NCBI RefSeq assembly: GCF_014219065.1
Contig: NZ_JACLGO010000001.1
Coordinates: 124,001-188,000, forward strand
Source of the DNA: Halopseudomonas xiamenensis
GTDB taxonomy: Bacteria > Pseudomonadota > Gammaproteobacteria > Pseudomonadales > Pseudomonadaceae
Reading direction: 5' to 3'
Length of the DNA: 64,000 nt
Part shown: piece after piece, positions 17,095 to 25,843 of the stretch
Layout: the number at the start of each line of letters is the position of its first letter
Numbering within the stretch: position 1 is the stretch's first letter
Notes under the pieces: model-generated
What the model saw: only the letters and a program-made list of their open reading frames with translations
What the model was told of the DNA's origin: nothing
Databases searched by the model: none
Program-made: the position numbers and the translations under genes

Positions 17095-19245
17095 ATGGGT
17101 ACTACACATCATCGCTGGCAGTTCTTTCGCGCCGGCGGATTCGATCAGGTCCAGCTGGATACTCCCGCCGATCTCGCCGCGCTGCGCAGTCTCGATCAGA
17201 AGCTCTGGGCCACCCTGGCTTGTCCTACCAGCAATCTGGAGCTGGACCAGCGCATGCTCGGCTATATCGACAGCAACGGGGATGGACGCATTCGCGCCCC
17301 CGAGGTGCTGGATGCGGTGGACTGGACCCTGGCGCGGCTGGCCGATCCGCACACGCTGTTTCGCGATGATCCGTTGACCCTGGCCTCCTTCAGCGGGGAC
17401 GATCAAAGCCATCACCTGGTTGTAGCCGCGCGCCGGCTGCTGCATATCCTCGGTCGGGACGAGAGCCAGGGGCTGGATGCGACCGACACCGATGACCTGA
17501 AGTCCCTGTTTCCACCAGCCGAGCCCAATGGCGATGGCCTGGTGCCGGCCACATTGACCGAGGATGCCGATCTGCAGGCGGCGATCGCCGACATCATCGC
17601 CAGCATGGGCGCCGAAACCGACCGCAGTGGCGAGGCGGCGGTATCCGAGGCCGGTATCAATGCCTTCTTCGAGCAGGCGCAGCAGGTGCATGACTGGCAG
17701 CGACAATCCCTGGAGCATGGTGTGCAGTCGCTGGGACCGGATGCCGAATCCGCAATCGCCGCGATCGGTGCGCTGCGGGAAAAGATCGACGACTACTTCA
17801 CCCGCGTGGAAATGGTCGCCTTCGACCCCCGCGCAGCCAGCATCATGAATGCCGACGAAGCCGAGCTGGTACGTCTGTCCGCACTGAACCTGGCCGATTC
17901 CCGGGAAGTGGCGGCGTTGCCGCTGGCCAGCCTGCAGCATGGCGAGGCGCTGCCGCTGGAGCAGGGCATCAACCCGGCCTGGCGTAGCGCCATGCAAGCC
18001 CTGCGTGAGCACGTGGTCAAGCCGCAACTGGGTGATGTGCAGGCCATTACCCGCGAGCAGTGGCGCGAGCTGACCGCTCGCTGCAACGACTATTTCACCT
18101 GGCAGGCGGCCAAACCGGCGGTGGCCATCCTGCAGACCCTGGATGTGGAGCGGATCGTCTGGCTGGTCGAGCATGGCGTGCAGGCACGACTGCTGGAGCT
18201 GGTGGCCAGGGATCTGGAGGTGGCCGAGGCGTCCGATGGGCTGGTGGACCTGGACAAGCTGCTGCGCCTGCAGCGCGGGTTGCTGACCCTGTTGCGCAAC
18301 TTCGTATCATTCCAGGACTTCTACGGTCGCGAGCGCAAGGCGATATTCCAGGCCGGCCGGTTGTTCATCGATGGTCGCAGCTGTGATCTGGTGGTGGAGG
18401 TGGGTGATGTGGAAGCGCATGGCCAGGTGGCCAGCAACAGCGACAGCTTCCTGCTGTACTGTGCCTGTACCCGCCGAGGCCAGCCGGTCAGGCAGCGGGA
18501 GACGCTGAACATAGTGGCAGCGGTGACCGCCGGTAGCGAAGAGGAGTTGCTGGTCGGGCGTAACGGCCTGTTCTACGATCGCCAGGGTAACGACTGGGAT
18601 GCCACCGTGGTCAAGGTGGTGCAGAACGCGATCAGCGTGCGCGAAGCCTTCTGGTCGCCGTACCGGCGCATCGCCAGGCTGGTATCCGAGCAGATCCAGA
18701 AATTCGCCGCCAGCCGTGACAGCGAACTGGTCAACAGCACCGCGGCCCGGGTTGGCGATGGCACCGAGGTGGCAGCGGAAGCGTCGGTGGCGTCGAAGAG
18801 CTTCGATATCGCCAAGTTCGCCGGGGTGTTTGCCGCCATCGGCCTGGCAGTGGGCGCTCTGGGGGCAGCCATGGCTGCGATCTTCAGCGGTCTGCTGTCG
18901 CTGCAGTGGTGGCAGTGGCCGCTGGTGTTCGCGGGTGTGCTGCTGGCGATTTCCGGTCCGTCGATGCTGATGGCCTGGTTCAAGTTGCGCCGCCGCAACC
19001 TGGGGCCGATCCTCGATGCCAACGGCTGGGCGGTGAACAGCCAGGCACGCATCAATATCGGCTTCGGCACCACGCTGACGCAACTGGCCTGCCTGCCGCG
19101 TGGCGCGGGACGCTCGTTGCGTGATCCCTATGCTGCACGCAAGCCGCTGTGGCCATGGTTGCTGCTGGTGCTGGTGATCCTCGGTCTGGTGTTCGGCGCG
19201 GTGCAACTGGACTGGTTCAGTTCGCCTCTACCGCCGGCGCCTTGA
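17095..19245 (+). CDS. Uncharacterised EF-hand membrane protein
   Basis: Function unknown. The 716-residue product begins with a short domain holding a canonical 12-residue EF-hand loop, DSNGDGRIRAPE (residues 59-70), with all Ca2+ ligand positions filled. A degenerate PNGDGLV element lies near residue 148. A long, mostly helical soluble region follows. Three membrane helices lie at the C-terminus (about 575-600, 605-629 and 686-708), with a soluble loop (KLRRRNLGPILDANGWAVNS) between the last two. The bulk is therefore probably cytoplasmic and tethered. Start ATG 17095 has AAGGA at 17085-17089; the frame is open further upstream. A terminator follows immediately, so it is monocistronic. Confidence 0.85.
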   Translation: MGTTHHRWQFFRAGGFDQVQLDTPADLAALRSLDQKLWATLACPTSNLELDQRMLGYIDSNGDGRIRAPEVLDAVDWTLARLADPHTLFRDDPLTLASFSGDDQSHHLVVAARRLLHILGRDESQGLDATDTDDLKSLFPPAEPNGDGLVPATLTEDADLQAAIADIIASMGAETDRSGEAAVSEAGINAFFEQAQQVHDWQRQSLEHGVQSLGPDAESAIAAIGALREKIDDYFTRVEMVAFDPRAASIMNADEAELVRLSALNLADSREVAALPLASLQHGEALPLEQGINPAWRSAMQALREHVVKPQLGDVQAITREQWRELTARCNDYFTWQAAKPAVAILQTLDVERIVWLVEHGVQARLLELVARDLEVAEASDGLVDLDKLLRLQRGLLTLLRNFVSFQDFYGRERKAIFQAGRLFIDGRSCDLVVEVGDVEAHGQVASNSDSFLLYCACTRRGQPVRQRETLNIVAAVTAGSEEELLVGRNGLFYDRQGNDWDATVVKVVQNAISVREAFWSPYRRIARLVSEQIQKFAASRDSELVNSTAARVGDGTEVAAEASVASKSFDIAKFAGVFAAIGLAVGALGAAMAAIFSGLLSLQWWQWPLVFAGVLLAISGPSMLMAWFKLRRRNLGPILDANGWAVNSQARINIGFGTTLTQLACLPRGAGRSLRDPYAARKPLWPWLLLVLVILGLVFGAVQLDWFSSPLPPAP

Positions 19246-19252
19246 TACCCGG

Positions 19253-19278
19253 AAAAGGCAGCGTCATGCTGCCTTTTT
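19253..19278 (+). terminator. Rho-independent terminator of the EF-hand gene
   Basis: AAAAGGCAGC (19253-19262) / GCTGCCTTTT (19268-19277): a 10-bp perfect stem, loop GTCAT, T5 tail. Confidence 0.93.
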
Positions 19279-19409
19279 CGATTCCGGCGGCGGCCTCCTT
19301 GCCCCCGTGCGGCTGCGTGCTGCTATCCTGTTGAGGACCGGAACGGAAACCGGCACTTGGATGCTTTCATGCCAGGCATGGCGAATCTTCAGTCTATTCG
19401 GAGTCTTCA

Positions 19410-20723
19410 TTGCCTCGCACATTCACCTCCTTTTCATCGCTCTACACTGCCACCCTGTTGATGCTGCTGGGCAGCGGCCTGCTCAGTACCTATCTGGGCC
19501 TGCGCCTGTCCGCCGCCAACGTCAGTGAAATCTGGATCGGCATCCTGATGACCGGCTATTACGTCGGCCTGGTCATGGGAGCTGCGGTGGGGCACCGGCT
19601 GATCGCCCGGGTCGGGCATATCCGCGCCTTCGTCGCCAGCGCCGGCGTGGTGACGGCCTCGGTGCTCGGGCATGCGCTGACTTCCAGCGTGGAGGTGTGG
19701 CTGCTGCTGCGCTGGCTGGTGGGGGTGGCGATGATGTGCCAGTACATGGTGCTGGAGAGCTGGCTCAACGAGCAGGCCGAATCCCACCAGCGCGGCCGGG
19801 TATTCGCCGGCTATATGCTGGTGACCTTCCTCGGCCTGGGGCTGGGGCAACTGGTGCTGACGCTGATGCCAGAGCTGAGCGTCCGGCATGTCATCCTGGT
19901 CGCCATGTGCTTCGCCCTGTGCCTGGTGCCGGTGGCGGTCACCCGCCGGCTGCACCCGGCGCCGCTGCATCCGGCACCGCTGGAGATACGCCTGTTCGTC
20001 CAGCGCATCCCCCAGGCGCTGAGCACCATTGGCGTGGCCGGCTTGCTGCTGGGTTCCTTTTACGGCCTGGCGCCGGCCTATGCCAACTCGATCGGCCTGG
20101 ATACGCAGTTCATCGGCATCTTCATGGCGGTCACCATCGGCGCCGGGCTGGTGGCGCAGTGGCCGGCCGGCTGGCTGTCCGATCGCCTGGATCGCAGTCG
20201 CATGATCCAGGTCAACGCCATCATCCTGACCACGGTCTCGCTGCTGATCGCGCTGGTCTCGCTGCCGCAGATGCTGATGGTACTTACCGTGTTGTTCGGG
20301 CTGCTGGCCTTCACCCTGTACCCGCTGGCCGTGGCCCTGGCCAATGACCACGTCGAGCAGGAGCAGCGCGTGCTGCTATCGGCCATGCTGCTGGTCACCT
20401 TCGGCCTGGGCGCCGCCGCCGGCCCGCTGCTCGGTTCGGTACTGATGAAGTTCGGTGGTCCGGCGATGCTCTACGTGTTCATGGCCTGCAGCAGCCTGCT
20501 GCTGGTGATCTTCGTGCGGCCGGAGCGGGTGACCGGCGAGAACCTGGTGGACGAGGCGCCGATCCAGTTCATGCCGGCGGCCGGTAACCTGGCCAGCTCA
20601 CCGCTGGCCGCGGCGATCGACCCGCGGGTGGACGAACAGGTGGTCATCGAGCAGATGCAGGACGAGAGCGATATTCCACCGGCACCGGTCGATGAGGATG
20701 ATGACGAGCATCGACCGGGCTAG
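19410..20723 (+). CDS. MFS transporter (YcaD-like)
   Basis: A major facilitator superfamily permease, substrate unknown. The 437-residue protein has 12 predicted membrane helices. The cytoplasmic loop after helix 2 reads GHRLIARVGHIRAF and the matching half-motif is GWLSDRLDRSRMI, the MFS motif-A pattern. ESWLNEQAESHQRGRVFAGYM near residue 115 is typical of the YcaD/Pseudomonas MFS group. A Pro/Asp/Glu-rich C-terminal tail of about 65 residues follows the last helix. The start is TTG at 19410 (MPRTFTSF) with CGGAG at 19399-19403. It is convergent with flgZ, 18 bases apart. Confidence 0.88.
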   Translation: MPRTFTSFSSLYTATLLMLLGSGLLSTYLGLRLSAANVSEIWIGILMTGYYVGLVMGAAVGHRLIARVGHIRAFVASAGVVTASVLGHALTSSVEVWLLLRWLVGVAMMCQYMVLESWLNEQAESHQRGRVFAGYMLVTFLGLGLGQLVLTLMPELSVRHVILVAMCFALCLVPVAVTRRLHPAPLHPAPLEIRLFVQRIPQALSTIGVAGLLLGSFYGLAPAYANSIGLDTQFIGIFMAVTIGAGLVAQWPAGWLSDRLDRSRMIQVNAIILTTVSLLIALVSLPQMLMVLTVLFGLLAFTLYPLAVALANDHVEQEQRVLLSAMLLVTFGLGAAAGPLLGSVLMKFGGPAMLYVFMACSSLLLVIFVRPERVTGENLVDEAPIQFMPAAGNLASSPLAAAIDPRVDEQVVIEQMQDESDIPPAPVDEDDDEHRPG

Positions 20724-20741
20724 GGTCGAACAGACCCTGGT

Positions 20742-21491
20742 TCAGAACAGGTCTTCCCTGGCCAGGCGCCGCGCCTCGCGCTGCAGGTAGTGGACAAAGC
20801 GGTCGATATGCCGCTGTGCCTGGGGGGCGGGGTGTACAAAACGCAAGCCGACATGGGTCTCATCGCTGGCCTCATGGTACTCGCGATGGCGCACCTCGAT
20901 ATTGATATCGAAGCGGGTATCCTCGGGCAGCAATAGCCGGCTGTGCTCGTAATATTCGCCTGGCTGCAGGGCCTGCAACTGGTTGCCGGTCAGGCGCAGC
21001 TTGCAGCCGGTGGCCGAGATGTCCAGCAGTTCACCGGCGAAGCGCCGTTCATGACGGGCATGAATCAGTTCCAGGTGGGTGTCGATGCTGCGCTGGATGG
21101 TCGCGCGGTAGGCACCGCGGCGCTGATGATGGGTGAGCCGGGTCGGCAGTGGCATGCTGAAGGCCGGAGCGTCGTCCAGCAGGACTTTCAGCGCGGTATC
21201 GCCCTGCCAGCGCATATGCACGCCGTCCAGCCAGGCATCGATGTGGAAACTGTCACCCTGAGTGAGCCACTTGTCGCCGATCTGGGGGATGGTTTCATCG
21301 ATGAGCAGGCGGTTGTCGGGAATATCCAGGTCAACGATATAACTCTGGCATTGCTGGCTGCGGCCATCGAAGCTGATGGTCAGCGGTGTGCGCGCCAGCT
21401 GCAGGCTCTTCAGCAGGGCCTGGATCTCGACCGCGGTGGTAACTTCCCTGGGCGGCTGCGGGCCGACCTCTTGTTCAAATAGCGTTGACAC
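20742..21491 (-). CDS. flgZ: c-di-GMP-binding flagellar brake protein FlgZ (YcgR family)
   Basis: Binds c-di-GMP and slows or biases the flagellar motor. The 249-residue protein has an N-terminal YcgR domain (residues about 15-115) and a C-terminal PilZ domain with both nucleotide motifs: RGAYR (Arg125 and Arg129 of RxxxR) and DISATG (Asp157, Ser159, Gly162 of D/NxSxxG). The start codon is GTG at 21491 with GAGAAG upstream. It is the last gene of the flgM-flgN-flgZ transcript, the common pseudomonad arrangement, downstream of a FliA promoter at 22415. Confidence 0.92.
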   Translation of the reverse strand: MSTLFEQEVGPQPPREVTTAVEIQALLKSLQLARTPLTISFDGRSQQCQSYIVDLDIPDNRLLIDETIPQIGDKWLTQGDSFHIDAWLDGVHMRWQGDTALKVLLDDAPAFSMPLPTRLTHHQRRGAYRATIQRSIDTHLELIHARHERRFAGELLDISATGCKLRLTGNQLQALQPGEYYEHSRLLLPEDTRFDINIEVRHREYHEASDETHVGLRFVHPAPQAQRHIDRFVHYLQREARRLAREDLF

Positions 21492-21560
21492 GTCAGCTTC
21501 TCATCGGCAGTTGAACCAACGGAACCTCAATCGGCCTTTGCGGCCCGGATCACAGGTCGT

Positions 21561-22022
21561 TCAGGCGCGGCTTATCGGACGCTGGGACGGAGCGCGGCTG
21601 GCGTTGCCCTGGCGATCGTAGACATTCAGGCTGGCTTCACCCTGGTTGCGCAGCAGGTCCAGCAACCTGCCGTTGATATGTTGGCTGTGACGAATCAATT
21701 GGGCGTTGCGCAGGTTGTTGCTCTGACAGGCTTCGGCAGCGGCGAGGAAGGCGCTGTGCTGCGCGGTCAGGCTGGCATCATTCAGGCTGCGGATGAAGTC
21801 CTGCAGGCTGCCGTTATCGGTCCGGCCCAACTGCTGCAGGTGGGCGGTAATGGCCTGTTCATCGGCCTGCAGCGAGGAGATCAGCGGCGCCTTCGCTTCG
21901 ATCAGCGCATCGAGAGCGGGCATATCCTGCTCGAGCAGGGCCTGGCGTTCCTGGTCGAGCAGTTCGGCAAACTGCTGGCAGTGTTGCGTGGCCCGGGTGA
22001 ACAGCTCGCTGAGATACTGCAT
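21561..22022 (-). CDS. flgN: Flagellar export chaperone FlgN
   Basis: A cytoplasmic chaperone that keeps the hook-filament junction proteins FlgK and FlgL export-ready. The 153-residue protein is almost wholly helical, with coiled-coil-like stretches (QHCQQFAELLDQERQALLEQDMP near residue 13) as in FlgN, and a Ser/Pro/Arg-rich tail. It lies 36 bases after flgM. Both client genes, flgK and flgL, are in this window at 33.3-36.6 kb. Confidence 0.92.
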   Translation of the reverse strand: MQYLSELFTRATQHCQQFAELLDQERQALLEQDMPALDALIEAKAPLISSLQADEQAITAHLQQLGRTDNGSLQDFIRSLNDASLTAQHSAFLAAAEACQSNNLRNAQLIRHSQHINGRLLDLLRNQGEASLNVYDRQGNASRAPSQRPISRA

Positions 22023-22058
22023 CCTTCATTCTCCGCTGATGGGCGTGCCCGCTACCGG

Positions 22059-22376
22059 TCAGTGTTCGAGCGCGATCAGCTTGTCGGCAATCCGGCTGCT
22101 GTCGGGCTTGTAGCTGCCGTCGGCAATGGCCTGCTTGATCTGCTCGACGCGCGCGCTGTCCACTTCCGGCAGTTCCCGCAGACGCTCTTCGATCGCCTGC
22201 AGCTGCTGCGCCTGGTTGCTCAGTTTCACCTGCGAGTCGGCTGCCGCCGGCTGGCTGGTGGCTTGGGTCTCGGCAGTCGGGTGGTCAGCTGCCACGTCGC
22301 GCTTGCCGGCGGTGGCACCGCTCTGGTTGCTGCGCGCGGCACCGCTGGTGCTGCCTGGGTTGAAGTCGATGACCAT
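22059..22376 (-). CDS. flgM: Anti-sigma-28 factor FlgM
   Basis: Holds FliA (sigma-28) inactive until the hook is finished and FlgM is exported. The 105-residue product from the ATG at 22376 (MVIDFNPG, GAGGAC site upstream) has an unstructured Ala/Gln/Ser-rich N-terminal half. The C-terminal FliA-binding helices are VKLSNQAQQLQAIEERLRELPEVD and VEQIKQAIADGSYKPDSSRIADKLI, the classic FlgM signature. The longer frame to 22412 is rejected because the better ribosome site supports the shorter start. Confidence 0.95.
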   Translation of the reverse strand: MVIDFNPGSTSGAARSNQSGATAGKRDVAADHPTAETQATSQPAAADSQVKLSNQAQQLQAIEERLRELPEVDSARVEQIKQAIADGSYKPDSSRIADKLIALEH

Positions 22377-22414
22377 GTGTTTGTCCTCAGAGCCTGAATG
22401 CTTCGTCAGCATCT

Positions 22415-22441
22415 GTAACGGCCGATGCAGGAAAAACTTTA
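22415..22441 (-). promoter_or_regulatory. FliA (sigma-28) promoter of flgMNZ
   Basis: On the minus strand TAAAGTTT (22441-22434), an 11-base spacer and GCCGTTAC (22422-22415). The consensus is TAAAGTTT-N11-GCCGATAA, so the -35 is perfect and the -10 matches 6 of 8. It lies 38 bases before the flgM ATG. Confidence 0.85.
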
Positions 22442-22564
22442 GGGAATCTTTGCAAAAAAGTGACGCGACGTTTTGCCGCGATTCCCCGACACCAAATGGC
22501 GTTGTGACGCACAGTGTGCGCGTTCACGATAATGCCGGCAAGTATAGCTGATTCGAGTCCGGAC

Positions 22565-23287
22565 TCACATGGCCACCTCCACCTGGCCGGGCCCGATGAT
22601 GCGTGCCCTGATCACCCGATCGGAGCGGGTGTTGCGTACCCGGATCTGGCTGCCGGTACTACCGCTTTCCAGCGCCTCGCCCGGCATGCGCACCGCGACC
22701 CGGCTGTTGGCTGCGCTGATCACCACCTTGTCGCCGCGCTTGACCGTCTCGTCCTGTTCCAGCTGGTTGGGCGCCAGCACGCTGTCGGCATCCACCGGCC
22801 GGCGTACGCGCATGCCCACCGCCTGTTCGGCTTGGGTCAGGTAGCCGCCACTGAGCTGGCCGAGGTTGCGCTCGCGCAGTACCAGGTCGCCGGCACCGAT
22901 CACCGCATGGCGCGCCAGCGGGCGTGTGGTGACCACCACCTCCTGGAACAGGTCCACGGTAGCCGGTACGAACAGGCGCCACTGTACCTCGCTGTTGCAG
23001 CTGACGCGCACGGTGACGCGGCCGACCGGTACGTCGGGGCTTTCCAGGTTGGCGCTGATGGCATCGGCCGGGCAGAGCGGCAGGCGCAGGCGTGGATCGA
23101 GGCGGTTGACCCTGATCTCGTAGCGCGCATCCCGGGTGCTGCCATCCAGGTGGGCGGCAACTTTATCCTCAAGATACGCCGTGGTGGTGCCGATAAGCTG
23201 ATCGATGAGCGGATTGGCATGCAGGCCGCCGGAGCCCAGCAGGGCGATCGCTGCGATCAGTCTGATGAAAAATGCCTGTAACTGCAT
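22565..23287 (-). CDS. flgA: Flagellar P-ring assembly chaperone FlgA
   Basis: A periplasmic chaperone that helps FlgI polymerise into the P-ring. From the ATG at 23287 (MQLQAFFIRLIAAIALLGSG) the product is 240 residues with a Sec signal peptide ending at about GLHA-NP (residue 24). The C-terminal SAF domain is present (ARHAVIGAGDLVLRERNLG). The last strand ends IIGPGQVEVAM, typical of FlgA. The frame is open 126 bases further, but that extension lacks a signal sequence. It is divergent from cheV. Confidence 0.94.
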   Translation of the reverse strand: MQLQAFFIRLIAAIALLGSGGLHANPLIDQLIGTTTAYLEDKVAAHLDGSTRDARYEIRVNRLDPRLRLPLCPADAISANLESPDVPVGRVTVRVSCNSEVQWRLFVPATVDLFQEVVVTTRPLARHAVIGAGDLVLRERNLGQLSGGYLTQAEQAVGMRVRRPVDADSVLAPNQLEQDETVKRGDKVVISAANSRVAVRMPGEALESGSTGSQIRVRNTRSDRVIRARIIGPGQVEVAM

Positions 23288-23402
23288 ATAATCCGAACCT
23301 TGATCAGGGGTGACGCACGTCAAAATGCTGTCGTCTCTATTAGTCCTGATGGGAACAAGCAAGGACCATGCCGCTTGAACCGTATCGCAAGAGGAGCATT
23401 TC

Positions 23403-24344
23403 ATGGCTGGCATAATGGACTCGGTGGATCAGCGCACCCGACTGGTCGGGCAGAACCGCCTGGAGCTGTTGCTGTTCCGGCTCGGCGGCAGGCAGCTGTA
23501 CGGTATCAACGTGTTCAAGGTCAAGGAGGTGCTGCAGTGCCCGCGCCTGACCCTGTTGCCCAAGTTGAACCCGATGGTGCGGGGCGTGGCGCATATTCGT
23601 GGCGGCACCCTGCCGATCATCGATCTCGGCCGGGCCACCGGTGGCCGCTCGCTGGAGGATCTTTCCACTGCCTTCGTCATCATCACCGAGTACAATAACC
23701 GGGTGCAGGGCTTCCTGGTACGCGCCGTCGAGCGCATCGTCAACCTGAACTGGAGTGACGTGCATCCGCCGCCACGCGGTACCGGGCGCGATCACTATCT
23801 GACGGCGGTGACCCACGTGGACGAGCAGATGGTGGAAATCGTCGACGTCGAGAAGGTGCTTGCCGAGGTGATCGCCCGCGAGGAGCCGGCGCCGCAACGG
23901 GCGGCCGATGCCACGCCGCTGGCCGCGGCCACCAACCGCAAGGTGCTGATCGTCGATGACTCCTCGGTGGCGCGCAAGCAGATCATCCGCTGTCTGGATG
24001 CCCTGGGGCTGGAAGTCATCGCGCTGAACGATGGCCGTCAGGCGCTGGACTGGCTCAAGGCGCAGGCTGATGCCGGGGTGCAGGTGGCCGATGAGCTGCT
24101 GTTGATGATCTCGGATATCGAAATGCCGGAGATGGACGGCTACACTCTTACTGCTGAAGTGAGAAATGACCCACGAATGAAGGACTTGCATGTCATGCTG
24201 CATACCTCACTGTCTGGTGTGTTCAACCAGGCCATGGTGCGCAAGGTTGGCGCGGATGACTTCCTCGCCAAGTTCGTTCCCGATGAGTTGGCTGATCGGG
24301 TGATCCAACGTCTGCAGGCGCTACGTGAGGGCGGCAATGCTTGA
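23403..24344 (+). CDS. cheV: Chemotaxis coupling protein CheV
   Basis: Couples chemoreceptors to CheA and acts as a phosphate sink or adaptation element. The 313-residue protein has an N-terminal CheW domain (about residues 18-160; LYGINVFKVKEVLQCP, MVRGVAHIRGGTLPIIDL) and a C-terminal receiver domain (about 178-310). The receiver has acidic Asp185/Asp186, phosphoacceptor Asp238 (MISDIEMPEMDGY) and a Thr/Lys switch region. An AGAGGAG site precedes the ATG. It is followed 36 bases later by cheR, the usual pair upstream of flgB in Pseudomonas. Confidence 0.95.
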   Translation: MAGIMDSVDQRTRLVGQNRLELLLFRLGGRQLYGINVFKVKEVLQCPRLTLLPKLNPMVRGVAHIRGGTLPIIDLGRATGGRSLEDLSTAFVIITEYNNRVQGFLVRAVERIVNLNWSDVHPPPRGTGRDHYLTAVTHVDEQMVEIVDVEKVLAEVIAREEPAPQRAADATPLAAATNRKVLIVDDSSVARKQIIRCLDALGLEVIALNDGRQALDWLKAQADAGVQVADELLLMISDIEMPEMDGYTLTAEVRNDPRMKDLHVMLHTSLSGVFNQAMVRKVGADDFLAKFVPDELADRVIQRLQALREGGNA

Positions 24345-24380
24345 ATTTCTTTTCCCTGTCCGGAGTCTGGAGCCGAGTGA

Positions 24381-25208
24381 GTGAGCGCGGCTGACCAGGA
24401 TTTCAATCTGTTCCGGGATTTTCTCGAGCGCACTTGTGGCATTGTGCTGGGGGACAACAAGCAGTATCTGGTGGCCAGCCGGCTCAATCGTCTGCTGGAG
24501 CAGCGTGGCATCAATGGCCTCGGTGAGTTGATGCGGCGCATTCAACAGCAGCCGCATTCCGGCCTGCGCGAGATCGTGGTGGATGCCATGACCACCAACG
24601 AGACGCTGTGGTTCCGCGATATCTACCCGTTCGAGGTGCTGAAGAACCGGCTCATACCCGAGTTCATCGCCAGCCAGCCGGGCCAGCGGCTGCGCATCTG
24701 GTCTGCCGCCTGTTCCTCGGGGCAGGAGCCCTATTCATTGAGCATGGCCATCGACGAGTTCGAGCGTGCCAATCCGGGCCAGTTGCGCGGTGGAGCGCAG
24801 ATCGTTGCCACGGAAATCTCCAGCAGCATGCTCAGCGCTGCCAAGTCGGCCCAGTACGACAGCCTGGCCATCGCCCGGGGCTTGTCCCAGGACCGCCTGA
24901 CACGCTATTTCGATGAGGTGACGCCCGGCCAGTGGACGGTGAAAATGCCATTGCGGAATCGGGTGGAGTTCCGCCAGCTCAATCTGCTGGACAGCTACAG
25001 CATTCTCGGCAAGTTCGATATCGTGTTCTGCCGCAACGTGCTGATCTACTTTTCCGCGGATGTGAAGAAGGACATCCTGCGGCGCATCCATGCCACCCTC
25101 AAGCCCGGCGGCTACCTGATGCTCGGCGCTTCCGAGGCGCTGAACGGGCTGCCTGAGCTGTACCGCATGGTGCAGTGCAACCCGGGGATTATCTACCAGG
25201 CTATCTGA
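24381..25208 (+). CDS. cheR: Chemotaxis protein methyltransferase CheR
   Basis: Methylates glutamates on chemoreceptors using S-adenosylmethionine. The 275-residue protein has the small N-terminal all-helical domain (FRDFLERTCGIVLGDNKQYLVASRL) and a Rossmann catalytic domain. The latter carries TTNETLWFRDIYPFEVL, the SAM-binding RIWSAACSSGQEPYSLSMA, and FDIVFCRNVLIYF followed by LKPGGYLMLGASEAL. The start codon is GTG at 24381 with GGAG 8 bases upstream. Confidence 0.96.
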   Translation: MSAADQDFNLFRDFLERTCGIVLGDNKQYLVASRLNRLLEQRGINGLGELMRRIQQQPHSGLREIVVDAMTTNETLWFRDIYPFEVLKNRLIPEFIASQPGQRLRIWSAACSSGQEPYSLSMAIDEFERANPGQLRGGAQIVATEISSSMLSAAKSAQYDSLAIARGLSQDRLTRYFDEVTPGQWTVKMPLRNRVEFRQLNLLDSYSILGKFDIVFCRNVLIYFSADVKKDILRRIHATLKPGGYLMLGASEALNGLPELYRMVQCNPGIIYQAI

Positions 25209-25367
25209 TGGGGTAGCGTGCCGGCTGGCGCAGCCCTCGGGTTGTCGAACGCCTCGGGCAGCGGCATTGCCGGTTGCCGCCGGGGCTTGCCGTCAGGCGG
25301 AAATCCCTTGCCGCTTTCCTCTGGTTCTATTCCCCCAACTCCCTGAAAACAAAGGCTTTCAGCCTGA

Positions 25368-25383
25368 TGGCACAGCTATTGCT
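25368..25383 (+). promoter_or_regulatory. Sigma-54 promoter of flgBCDE
   Basis: TGGCAC (25368-25373), N5, TTGCT (25379-25383): an exact match to the RpoN consensus, with GG and GC 12 bases apart. It lies 53 bases before the flgB ATG. In pseudomonads this class is activated by FleQ/FleR. Confidence 0.95.
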
Positions 25384-25436
25384 TGGGGAATGGCAATAGA
25401 ACTCTGGCCGCCGTGGCCACAGTGAGGACTGCCATC

Positions 25437-25841
25437 ATGAGTTTGAGTTTCGACCGCGCCCTCGGGCTGCATGAAAAGGCCCTGGCCTTCCGTGCCGACC
25501 GGGCCGCGGTGTTGGCCAACAACATCGCCAACGCCGATACGCCCAACTACCAGGCCCGCGACCTGGACTTCGCCAGCGTGCTGGAAGCCCAGCAAAGCGG
25601 TGCCGATCAGCCGTTCCAGGCCACGCGCACCCATGCCCGGCATCTGCAGGTCGAGGGTTTCATCGATCAGGCTGCCGGCTTGCGCTACCGCACTCCGCAC
25701 CAGCCGTCGATCGATGGCAACACCGTGGAAGTGCAGGCCGAGCAGGCCCGCTATGCGGAGAACGCCATTGACTTCCAGGCCAGCTTCACCTTCCTCAACA
25801 GCAAGTTCAAGGGCCTGATGACGGCCCTGCGCGGAGACTGA
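25437..25841 (+). CDS. flgB: Flagellar basal-body rod protein FlgB
   Basis: A proximal rod subunit of the periplasmic drive shaft, exported by the flagellar type III system. The 134-residue product from ATG 25437 (GTGAGGA site at 25422-25428) starts MSLSFDRALGLHEKAL. It has the rod-protein N-terminal signature VLANNIANADTPNYQARDLDF and the amphipathic C-terminal helix region (AENAIDFQASFTFLNSKFKGL). It is the first gene of flgBCDE; flgC follows after 2 bases. Confidence 0.96.
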   Translation: MSLSFDRALGLHEKALAFRADRAAVLANNIANADTPNYQARDLDFASVLEAQQSGADQPFQATRTHARHLQVEGFIDQAAGLRYRTPHQPSIDGNTVEVQAEQARYAENAIDFQASFTFLNSKFKGLMTALRGD

Positions 25842-25843
25842 TC

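Noticed and set aside
23288-23402. Sigma-54 or FliA promoter for cheV/flgA
   Set aside because: No GG-N10-GC element with a good match and no FliA consensus was found in the 115-base gap.
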